The notes under the pieces were generated by a model. That model saw only the letters and a list, made by a program, of their open reading frames with translations, did no database searches and was not told where the DNA came from. 6,028 nt of DNA from Deltaproteobacteria bacterium. GTDB taxonomy: Bacteria; Desulfobacterota_B; Binatia; UBA9968. Below are positions 1 to 6,028 of this stretch, piece by piece. The stretch is taken from positions 1-6,028 of the forward strand of contig JAPUHZ010000345.1 in assembly GCA_027297485.1 (NCBI GenBank), given 5' to 3'. The stretch's first letter is position 1. Every line of letters starts with the position of its first letter. A program made the position numbers and the translations under genes.

Positions 1-318
1 GAAGATAATCAGAATCCATTCCCAGAGAAGCAGCGATCCTTCTAAAGCGCCCCAGAGACCCGTGACACGATAGTAGACGGGGGTGGATCGGGTGGTGTTA
101 GAAAACACATACTTGATGGAAAAATCTGTGGCTACCAGCGCGTAGATCAGAGCAGAGCTGGCTAGTGTGACGAGGATGAATTGTCCCATGATAGCGGCCC
201 TGGTGCTGGCAAAGTATCCCTCCCGCCCTGTGCGAGAGCCGAGAATGGGCGCAATGATCCCCCACAGCGCAAGGAGGAGTGCCAGGAGGATGCTGGTATA
301 ACCAATCGTTGCGGTCAC
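1..318 (-). CDS. ccmF: Cytochrome c haem lyase subunit CcmF, N-terminal 106 residues (partial, runs off left edge)
   Basis: CcmF is the large inner-membrane subunit of the System I haem-ligase complex. It takes haem from CcmE and attaches it to CXXCH motifs of apocytochromes in the periplasm. The visible part has three hydrophobic stretches (about residues 5-26, 43-63 and 86-106). Near residues 89-99 it has the family's conserved stretch, read here as WGALEGSLLLW, preceded by VFSNTTRSTPVYYRVTG. Proteobacterial CcmF usually has WGAHEG, so the A-L-E version marks a diverged lineage. The full protein is normally about 600-680 residues, so most of it lies outside the window, including the tryptophan-rich WWD segment. 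The start is GTG at 318-316. It overlaps the ccmE stop in a GTGA arrangement and is preceded by a strong AGGAGGAG ribosome binding site (327-334) eight bases away. It is the last gene seen in the ccm operon. The family call is confident; the only uncertainty is the missing C-terminal part. Confidence 0.93.
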   Translation of the reverse strand, partial: MTATIGYTSILLALLLALWGIIAPILGSRTGREGYFASTRAAIMGQFILVTLASSALIYALVATDFSIKYVFSNTTRSTPVYYRVTGLWGALEGSLLLWEWILIIF

Positions 319-761
319 GGTTTTTTCTCCTCCTGACCAGGGAGAAAACTTCGAGAGTAAGGATGCTTCCCTTCTTGCGGAGGGCTATACTCCTCTGCGT
401 GCTTGGCCATGATGGTAGTCGCCAGGAAAATCCCGTCTTCGCCAATCCTGCCTTCCACTACTGCACCCTTTCCCTCTGAGAACAGGTCGGGAGGGATGCC
501 CCGGAAATGGACCGGGATCGATTCTACGCCATCGGTTATTTGGAACCGGTAGATAAGCGTCTCAAGGTCCTGTTCCAGCGATCCTGGCACGACCATTCCC
601 CCCATCCGTAAGAACTTATCCTTGGATGTTTTTTCTTGTCGTTTTAGTTCTGAGGGGGTTTTAAAATAGACCATAGCCTCCTGCATGCTCCCATAAACCA
701 GATAGGAAAGGGCCGCGATAATGATGATCCCTCCGATGATAAACCTTCTACTTCTACCCAT
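315..761 (-). CDS. ccmE: Periplasmic haem chaperone CcmE
   Basis: CcmE binds haem covalently in the periplasm and carries it from the CcmABCD complex to CcmF. The protein is 148 residues, close to the usual size. It has a short basic N-terminus (RSRR), one membrane anchor at about residues 7-24, and a beta-barrel (OB-fold) domain. The family-typical segment VHFRGIPPDLFSEGKGAVVEG lies around residues 84-104. The haem-binding site is MAKHAEEY, with the predicted covalent ligand His121 and the partner Tyr125. This matches the H-x-x-x-Y spacing of E. coli CcmE (HDENY), so it is the histidine type and not the CXXXY variant known from some archaea and sulfate reducers. The tail is flexible and charged (ends QEEKKP). 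The ATG at 759-761 lies inside the end of ccmD (8-base overlap). A GGAGGA site at 773-778 stands 11 bases upstream, a slightly long spacing. The stop overlaps the ccmF start by 4 bases. Confidence 0.96.
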   Translation of the reverse strand: MGRSRRFIIGGIIIIAALSYLVYGSMQEAMVYFKTPSELKRQEKTSKDKFLRMGGMVVPGSLEQDLETLIYRFQITDGVESIPVHFRGIPPDLFSEGKGAVVEGRIGEDGIFLATTIMAKHAEEYSPPQEGKHPYSRSFLPGQEEKKP

Positions 762-903
762 CTTTTTTATAATCCTCCGAGGGACGTAGTTGAGAAAGCT
801 CTGCTTCGACCTTGTGGAATCGGCGTTTGAGGATGGAGAGATAGAGGAGAATAACGATCCAGACGATCCCGTAGGCTAGGAAGACAAATCCCCAAGGCTG
901 CAT
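754..903 (-). CDS. ccmD: Small membrane protein CcmD
   Basis: This 49-residue gene is easy to miss. It reads [20 protein letters not shown], then YLSILKRRFHKVEAELSQLR and a short charged tail. CcmD is a small inner-membrane protein that associates with CcmC and CcmE and is needed to release haem-loaded CcmE from the CcmABC transporter complex. Family features visible here are the aromatic G-F-V-F-L-A-Y-G stretch at the membrane entrance, a single membrane helix (about residues 6-25), and a basic K-R-R-F-H-K segment leading into an amphipathic, possibly coiled-coil helix. Its position between ccmC and ccmE is the canonical one. The ATG at 901-903 shares one base with the ccmC stop (TAATG), so translation is probably coupled. 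The TAG stop at 754-756 lies inside ccmE. CcmD proteins are short and poorly conserved, so the assignment rests on topology, motif and gene order together. Confidence 0.88.
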   Translation of the reverse strand: MQPWGFVFLAYGIVWIVILLYLSILKRRFHKVEAELSQLRPSEDYKKDG

Positions 904-1628
904 TACGCTTCTCCGTAAAGGTTTAGTCTTTTGACCTCTTCTTCCATCTCTCCGAGACGGACTCGTAGAGAGAGGAGATAAAAATAGAGCAAGAGGAAGG
1001 CGATGAAGTTAATGGCTAAGGCGAGGAGCATAGAGGGGTGAATATTCTCCCACGGTAGTTTATCAGGCCGTAGGATGGACGGGGGTTGATGCAGTGTGCG
1101 CCACCAGTAGACCGACATGTGAATCAACGGTATGTCCAGGAAACCGATAATACCCAGGACAGCGCCGGACACAGCGCTGCGATTTTCCTCTTCGATGAGT
1201 GAGCGCAGCATCAAATAGCCGACAAAGATCAAAAAGAGAATTGCCGTTAGGGTCAGACGGGCATCCCAGGTCCACCAGACCCCCCATGTGGGTTTTCCCC
1301 AAATCGATCCTTCGATAATGGTTAGGCCGGTAAAAAGAACACCGATCTCTGCTGCTGAATAAGCTAAAATATCATCCCGTTTCTCTCTCTTCCAAAGATA
1401 GAGGCAGCTCCCCACAAAGACGATAAAAAAAGAGAGATAGGCCGTGAGGATGGTGGGGATATGCAGATACATGATTCGCTGGACTTCGCCCTGGTAGGCG
1501 TCGGGAGGAGCCTTGCGCAGCCCCCAATAGAGACCCAAGAGGACAAACAGCAAGGCTAACACTCCGAGGATTTTTCTTCCTCGGCCTTTTTGCGCACTCT
1601 GTGCCATTACTAAGCTTCTATCACCCAT
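903..1628 (-). CDS. ccmC: Haem-handling membrane protein CcmC
   Basis: CcmC holds haem at the periplasmic face of the inner membrane and transfers it to CcmE. It belongs to the haem-handling (WWD) family. The 241-residue protein has about six hydrophobic helices. The WWD signature reads [14 protein letters not shown] at residues 113-126. The two expected haem-ligand histidines are His56, in MYLHIP, and His180, in YWWRTLHQ. A further histidine, His170, sits in PLIHMS. These match the layout of E. coli CcmC (TWGTWWVWDARLT and the NTLHQ loop). The start is uncertain. The ATG at 1626-1628 overlaps ccmB by 19 bases, while an in-frame ATG at 1605-1607 lies two bases after the ccmB stop and gives 234 residues beginning MAQSAQKG. 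Neither has a clear ribosome binding site, so coupling to ccmB translation is likely. The stop shares one base with the ccmD start. Confidence 0.96.
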   Translation of the reverse strand: MGDRSLVMAQSAQKGRGRKILGVLALLFVLLGLYWGLRKAPPDAYQGEVQRIMYLHIPTILTAYLSFFIVFVGSCLYLWKREKRDDILAYSAAEIGVLFTGLTIIEGSIWGKPTWGVWWTWDARLTLTAILFLIFVGYLMLRSLIEEENRSAVSGAVLGIIGFLDIPLIHMSVYWWRTLHQPPSILRPDKLPWENIHPSMLLALAINFIAFLLLYFYLLSLRVRLGEMEEEVKRLNLYGEA

Positions 1629-2287
1629 TCAAAGATGAGAAAACCGGCCGTGAAAAATATCACATCAAATCCGAGCAAAAGACGCAACCAGGGGAGGGCC
1701 TCCTGAAATTCTCCGGTCCGAAGAATGATCTGCATCCCCTGGACCGTTCCCAAGATGACAGGAATCATGAGTGGAAAAAGAACCAGGGGGAGCAAAAGTT
1801 CCCGCGCCCGCGCTTTTAAGGTAACTGCAGTAAAGAGGGTCCCCAGGACGCAAAATCCTATGGTACCGAGAAGCGTAACCAGAAACAGAGAGGGTAGGAG
1901 ACCCCAAGACTCTAAATTGAACAGCACCCAAAAAAGAGGAAAGACAACCAGCTCGACCAGCAGCATCAAAAGCAAATTAAAAAAAACCTTGGCGAGGTAA
2001 AGGGCGGCTCGGTCCATAGGGCTTAAGAGAAGAGCATCCAGACAGTGATTTTCTCTCTCCGCCTGGAAGAGCTGAGTCAATCCCAAGGTGCCAGTAAAGA
2101 TGAAGGCGAGCCACAGCAGCCCTGGGGCCATCTCCGCTGCTCTATCAGATGGGATCTCAAAGGCAAAATGAAAGACGAAAAGCAGGAGGGTGCCGAAGAA
2201 GAACATGGCGAGGAGACTCTCCCGACGGCGGGTCTCCAAAAGGAGATCCTTCCAAAGCAACCAGGAGGTCTGTCTCAAGAGCTCCAT
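1610..2287 (-). CDS. ccmB: Haem-exporter-type ABC transporter membrane subunit CcmB
   Basis: CcmB is the membrane partner of CcmA. With CcmC and CcmD they form the ATP-driven complex that releases haem-loaded CcmE; it is not thought to pump haem itself. The 225 residues match the usual size (about 220) and show about six membrane helices. Family-typical stretches are the N-terminal WLLWKDLLLETRRRESL (around residues 9-25), a cytoplasmic coupling segment with the core ERENHCLDALLLSPMDR (around residues 77-93), and a proline-rich LFPLMIPVILG helix near residues 170-180. The ATG at 2285-2287 lies 13 bases inside ccmA. It has a GAGGA site (2293-2297) five bases upstream, so this start is well supported. 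The gene follows ccmA and precedes ccmC as in other ccm operons. Confidence 0.95.
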   Translation of the reverse strand: MELLRQTSWLLWKDLLLETRRRESLLAMFFFGTLLLFVFHFAFEIPSDRAAEMAPGLLWLAFIFTGTLGLTQLFQAERENHCLDALLLSPMDRAALYLAKVFFNLLLMLLVELVVFPLFWVLFNLESWGLLPSLFLVTLLGTIGFCVLGTLFTAVTLKARARELLLPLVLFPLMIPVILGTVQGMQIILRTGEFQEALPWLRLLLGFDVIFFTAGFLIFEWVIEA

Positions 2288-2991
2288 CTCTCTCCTCGGG
2301 GAAGAAACTCTCCAAAGGCGCGATGAAAAGATTCCCAGGGTTCCTGTCGAGGCTCGTCAAAAATGACCCTCCCATGATGGAGGATGACAGCCCTGGAGCA
2401 CAGGGTAAGGGCGCGTGATACATGGTGTGTAGCCATAACTGCGATGCCCCCACTGTCACACAGCTTCCTTAGATATGTCTCCAACAGATCGACCCCGCTA
2501 CCATCAAGGACCCCGTAAGGTTCATCTAGGAGGAGAACTTTCGGCTGCAAAAGAAGCCATTTGGCTATGGTCAGGCGACATTTCATGCCACTGGAGAGCG
2601 AGGAGACGTAGTTGTTCGACCATTGAATCAGCCCTACGGCATCGAGGGTTGTCTCTACTTCCTGAGGAGTTTTTTGCTTACCATAAAGGGCGTTGAAAAA
2701 GCGGAGATTTTCCTCGGCGGTCAGACTTTCGTAAAGATGGTCCTTGGGCGAAAGGAAGCCGATGGTGGAGCGGAGCTGAGACGAACCCTGACGAAACTTC
2801 TCCCCGTCTAGTTCAATCTCTCCTGTGGTCGGTTGAAGAAGGGCCGAGAGGAGCTTGAGAAAGGTGGTTTTTCCTGCCCCGTTTGGTCCGAGCAAAGCCA
2901 CACATTCACCCGGATGAAGCTCGAGGCTGATATCTTTCAAGGCCCATAATAAACCGTAGGCCTTGGATAGCTGACGAACGACGACATGCAA
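2275..2991 (-). CDS. ccmA: Cytochrome c biogenesis ABC transporter ATP-binding subunit CcmA
   Basis: CcmA is the cytoplasmic ATPase of the CcmABCD complex; ATP hydrolysis drives release of haem-bound CcmE. The protein has 238 residues. The Walker A motif is GPNGAGKTT at 35-43. The signature motif is LSSGM at 132-136. Walker B is VLLLDEP at 152-158, with the catalytic Glu157, followed by the D-loop GVLD at 160-163. The switch histidine is His189, in MATHH. The Q-loop is atypical: the stretch GFLSPKDHLYESLTAEENL has Lys83 where relatives of the type SHQ-LYEDLTAEENL carry glutamine. The start is TTG at 2989-2991, supported by a GGGGAG site six bases upstream and by the fit of the N-terminus (HVVVRQLSKAYG) to ABC ATPases. 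No ATG or GTG start lies in this frame nearby, and an upstream in-frame TAG lies at 3034-3036. It is first in the ccm operon and overlaps ccmB by 13 bases. CcmA is favoured over other ABC ATPases because ccmB follows directly. Confidence 0.94.
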   Translation of the reverse strand: MHVVVRQLSKAYGLLWALKDISLELHPGECVALLGPNGAGKTTFLKLLSALLQPTTGEIELDGEKFRQGSSQLRSTIGFLSPKDHLYESLTAEENLRFFNALYGKQKTPQEVETTLDAVGLIQWSNNYVSSLSSGMKCRLTIAKWLLLQPKVLLLDEPYGVLDGSGVDLLETYLRKLCDSGGIAVMATHHVSRALTLCSRAVILHHGRVIFDEPRQEPWESFHRAFGEFLPRGERWSS

Positions 2992-2997
2992 GATTTT

Positions 2998-3003
2998 CTC
3001 CCC
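2998..3003 (-). promoter_or_regulatory. Ribosome binding site deciding the TTG start of ccmA
   Basis: The minus strand reads GGGGAG here, six bases before a TTG codon at 2989-2991. The only close ATG (2985-2987) is in a different frame, so this site supports a TTG start. This is an inference from spacing and sequence. Confidence 0.6.
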
Positions 3004-3049
3004 GTTATTAGAAAAAACATTTTCCAGAATGACCTAAAACGATTTTCTA

Positions 3050-3078
3050 ACTATAATCTTCGAGTAGGGTGGATACAA
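3050..3078 (-). promoter_or_regulatory. Candidate sigma70-type promoter of the ccm operon
   Basis: On the minus strand a TTGTAT element (3073-3078) is followed after exactly 17 bases by TATAGT (3050-3055). The -10 matches the TATAAT consensus in five of six positions and the -35 matches in three. It would give a leader of about 50 bases before the ccmA TTG. No other good promoter is visible upstream of ccmA. Consensus matching alone supports it. Confidence 0.5.
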
Positions 3079-3109
3079 GGGGCGGCTCTTTTCAGAGTGA
3101 GAAAAAGTC

Positions 3110-3138
3110 TTGACAATACCAAGCAGAGTTCCTATGTA
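3110..3138 (+). promoter_or_regulatory. Candidate sigma70-type promoter of the TM-helix protein gene
   Basis: A perfect TTGACA -35 (3110-3115) is followed after 17 bases by TATGTA (3133-3138), a weak -10; TGTATA-like alternatives overlap it. The -35 lies about 30 bases from the -35 of the opposing ccm promoter, so the two promoters diverge from one control region. The predicted leader is about 110 bases. It contains TTGCAATTTGCAA (3170-3182), a near-palindrome, and the palindrome GGTGCACC (3196-3203). These could be operators, but nothing shows this directly. Confidence 0.5.
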
Positions 3139-3257
3139 TAGCTACGGATCGCACACTGCGGAGTGAAGGTTGCAATTTGCAAGAGTCAAAATGAGGGTGC
3201 ACCTAATTCTCCGCAATTTACATTAGACGCAGTCCGTTTTAATCAAAGGAGGGTCTT

Positions 3258-3947
3258 ATGGATATGGTCGCAACCGTTACCGGAGCTTGGAATGCCTTTT
3301 CAACCAAGGTAGGAGCCTTTCTGCCGGATTTGTTTGCGGCTCTTGCCATTGTGATCGTGGGTTGGATCGCGTGTAATATCGCTAAAAGGCTGATGATCCG
3401 CCTCCTCAGGGTGTGTCGATTTGACAATTTGGCCGAGAAATCAGGGATTAGCGCAGTGCTGGTGCGCGGAGGGATTCATCAAAGCTCTTCGGAAATCCTA
3501 GGTCTATTGATTTTTTGGTTTTTGTTTCTCATCGTGATTGTCGCCACCTTGGATACCGTAGGGCTGCCCGGTGTTAGCGAGACCTTGAACACGGTCTTTC
3601 TTTACATCCCAAAGGTTGTAGCGGCCATGGTGATACTTATCCTCGGACTCTATCTGGCAAACTTTATCGAAACAGTCACGCGGACCTCCTGCGCTAATGC
3701 TGGTTTGCAGCAGGCCGACTCCATCGGTCGCGTGACCTATTACGCCACCACGGTTTTCATAATCGCCGCCATCCTTCAGATCCTTGAGATAGCCGCAGAG
3801 ATTGTCAAATGGGCCTTTGTCTCAGTCTTCGGCGCGGTCTGTCTTGCCCTGGCTATATCCTTCGGTTTGGGAGGGAGAGAGGTGGCTGGGCGCTACCTTG
3901 AGAAATGGTTGCAGCAAAAAAAAGTAAATCCTGACTCGGAAAAATAA
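3258..3947 (+). CDS. Small mechanosensitive-channel-like membrane protein with two TM-helix repeats
   Basis: This 229-residue integral membrane protein has about five hydrophobic segments (residues 21-45, 79-100, 113-136, 158-180 and 183-202). Two similar units can be seen. FLPDLFAALAIVIVGW (21-36) begins the first and YIPKVVAAMVILILGL (116-131) begins the second, each followed by a loop and a further helix. This is the pattern of the conserved TM-helix repeat family (Pfam TM_helix, PF05552) found in proteins annotated as mechanosensitive ion channels. The protein ends with SFGLGGREVAGRYLEKW (201-217), typical of such proteins, then a charged tail. It lacks the beta-sandwich cytoplasmic domain of true MscS, so channel activity is inferred only. 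The ATG has a strong AGGAGG site (3247-3252) five bases upstream. It appears to be a single-gene unit, divergent from ccmA. The family call is good; the physiological role is unknown. Confidence 0.85.
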   Translation: MDMVATVTGAWNAFSTKVGAFLPDLFAALAIVIVGWIACNIAKRLMIRLLRVCRFDNLAEKSGISAVLVRGGIHQSSSEILGLLIFWFLFLIVIVATLDTVGLPGVSETLNTVFLYIPKVVAAMVILILGLYLANFIETVTRTSCANAGLQQADSIGRVTYYATTVFIIAAILQILEIAAEIVKWAFVSVFGAVCLALAISFGLGGREVAGRYLEKWLQQKKVNPDSEK

Positions 3948-3956
3948 GCTAAATCC

Positions 3957-3997
3957 CTTGCTGGGCAACATCATGGCTTGCCCTCTTGCCAGCCAAG
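3957..3997 (+). terminator. Imperfect hairpin after the TM-helix protein gene, possible terminator
   Basis: Two alternative stems are possible. An inner perfect 6-bp stem pairs GGGCAA (3963-3968) with TTGCCC (3978-3983). A longer stem pairs CTTGCTGGGCAA (3957-3968) with TTGCCAGCCAAG (3986-3997) with one bulge on each side. It starts 9 bases after the stop codon, where a terminator would be expected. No run of T follows, so it is not a typical intrinsic terminator and may only stabilise the 3' end. Confidence 0.35.
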
Positions 3998-4301
3998 TGA
4001 GTCGATAAACCCACGGCGTACTCATTAGAGAGTGCCTCCAAACTCACATAACCCGTGAGTAATCTTGCAATACCTAAGAAATCCTGGCCGTCAAGAGGGT
4101 GGCGTGTGGAAGGCACGTAGTTATCGTTACTCGTGTCCGTAAGCGAGCACGAAATCCGAGCACGAACACGAATCGATGCGAGCCCGAAGCAATAACGAAG
4201 CAAGCGCCCCTTACCTACGGATCAGGGACTCTACAGTACCTTGACTCCATCGGCTGGATCGGCTAAGTAATTGGAAGTTTTTAGATTCTTTTGTCTCTTC
4301 G
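3998..4301. other. Intergenic stretch with no supportable gene; short CACGAA-type repeats
   Basis: I see no convincing gene in this stretch. A minus-strand reading frame at 3949-4203 is open for 84 codons. It has no ribosome binding site, is rich in arginine, serine and histidine, and resembles no family I know. The forward frames are interrupted by stops. The middle holds short repeats (see the entry at 4120-4196). TCGGCT occurs twice nine bases apart (4250-4255 and 4259-4264). A TTGACT that could serve as a -35 lies at 4241-4246, but no good -10 follows at the right distance, so the icd promoter is not located. The stretch could be decayed or laterally acquired non-coding DNA. Confidence 0.5.
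4120..4196. repeat. Cluster of short direct and inverted repeats (CGAGCACGAA, TCGTGT/ACACGA, GTTAT/ATAAC)
   Basis: CGAGCACGAA occurs twice with a 13-base period (4144-4153 and 4157-4166), and the hexamer CACGAA follows a third time at 4167-4172. TCGTGT (4131-4136) is the inverse of ACACGA (4166-4171), and GTTAT (4120-4124) is the inverse of ATAAC (4192-4196). The transcript could therefore fold into an imperfect structure. The repeats are seen directly; no function is shown. Similar degenerate CGTG/CACG tracts occur as low-complexity spacers in intergenic DNA of other bacteria. Confidence 0.55.
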
Positions 4302-4348
4302 AATAGCCTAAGGGTTGCATCTGCGTATAAACCAACCCTTAGGCTATT
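4302..4348 (+). terminator. Perfect 16-bp inverted repeat in front of icd (terminator or leader hairpin)
   Basis: AATAGCCTAAGGGTTG (4302-4317) and CAACCCTTAGGCTATT (4333-4348) are exact inverse complements, separated by a 15-base loop. The right arm continues into a T-rich run (ATTTGTT) and the left arm is preceded by a T/C-rich tract. The hairpin ends 21 bases before the icd ATG and only 13 bases before its ribosome binding site. It could end transcription arriving from upstream, or form in the icd leader as an attenuator or stability element. The base pairing is certain; the role is inferred. Confidence 0.7.
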
Positions 4349-4361
4349 TGTTAATTAAAAT

Positions 4362-4366
4362 AGGAG
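4362..4366 (+). promoter_or_regulatory. Ribosome binding site of icd, unusually close to the start
   Basis: AGGAG stands only three bases before the ATG at 4370-4372, closer than the usual five to nine. The start is still preferred, because the N-terminus from residue 5 onward lines up with E. coli Icd and no other in-frame start with a better site is nearby. Confidence 0.6.
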
Positions 4367-4369
4367 ATT

Positions 4370-6028
<1,659 letters not shown>

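Noticed and set aside
98..445. 115-codon minus-strand frame overlapping ccmF and ccmE
   Set aside because: It is a shifted frame within two genuine Ccm genes. The true ccmF frame starts at 318 and shows the WGALEGSLLLW motif.
1665..2326. Plus- and minus-strand open frames within ccmB
   Set aside because: They are low-complexity, basic shadow frames of a conserved membrane protein gene.
4144..4172. Possible CRISPR-like repeats
   Set aside because: The repeat units are only 6-10 bases with 3-base or no spacers, far too short for a CRISPR array, and no cas gene is nearby.
3949..4203. 84-codon minus-strand open frame in the gene-free gap
   Set aside because: There is no ribosome binding site and no recognisable family, and the composition looks like translated repeat sequence. 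I could not support it, though a database search would settle it.
4241..4269. TTGACT followed by TAAGTA as the icd promoter
   Set aside because: The -35 is good, but the -10 at 17-base spacing matches only two of six positions, so it was not listed as a promoter.
4356..4361. TAAAAT as a -10 element for a nearly leaderless icd transcript
   Set aside because: It matches five of six consensus bases, but it sits right against an AGGAG ribosome binding site that would then be lost. The sequence 17 bases upstream is not a -35.

Overview
The window comes from a bacterial chromosome of moderate GC content (roughly 50% by eye). The organism is probably a Gram-negative, cytochrome c-using bacterium, because it carries the System I (Ccm) cytochrome c maturation machinery, which works at an energised inner membrane facing a periplasm. 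The proteins resemble, but are clearly diverged from, the proteobacterial ones. Examples are WGALEG instead of WGAHEG in CcmF and HAEEY instead of HDENY in CcmE. I cannot name the phylum from sequence alone; Nitrospirota, NC10-like or deltaproteobacterial lineages would all fit.

Left part (1-2991, minus strand): a tightly packed operon in the order ccmA-ccmB-ccmC-ccmD-ccmE-ccmF. CcmA is the ATPase, CcmB and CcmC are membrane proteins and CcmD is a very small membrane protein. CcmE is the periplasmic haem chaperone. The beginning of CcmF, the haem-ligase subunit, runs off the left edge. Neighbouring genes overlap by 1 to 19 bases, which suggests translational coupling. CcmA-D load haem onto CcmE and release it, and CcmE hands the haem to CcmF for attachment to apocytochromes. 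ccmD (754-903) is a 49-residue gene. ccmA appears to start at a TTG codon.

Middle (2992-4369): a divergent promoter region of about 270 bases separates the ccm operon from a plus-strand gene for a 229-residue membrane protein. That protein is built from two copies of the TM-helix repeat associated with mechanosensitive-channel-like proteins, without the cytoplasmic MscS domain. It is followed by about 420 bases with no supportable gene. This gap holds an imperfect hairpin just after the stop codon, a patch of short CACGAA-type repeats, and a perfect 16-bp inverted repeat ending 21 bases before the next gene.

Right part (4370-6028, plus strand): two citric-acid-cycle genes, icd (NADP-type isocitrate dehydrogenase, complete) and mdh (LDH-like malate dehydrogenase, cut by the right edge). 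They are 19 bases apart and probably co-transcribed. I see no mobile element, CRISPR array, tRNA or rRNA. Most of the window is ordinary core metabolism. The points most worth a second look are the pre-icd hairpin, the lysine replacing the Q-loop glutamine in CcmA, and the repeat-rich gap.
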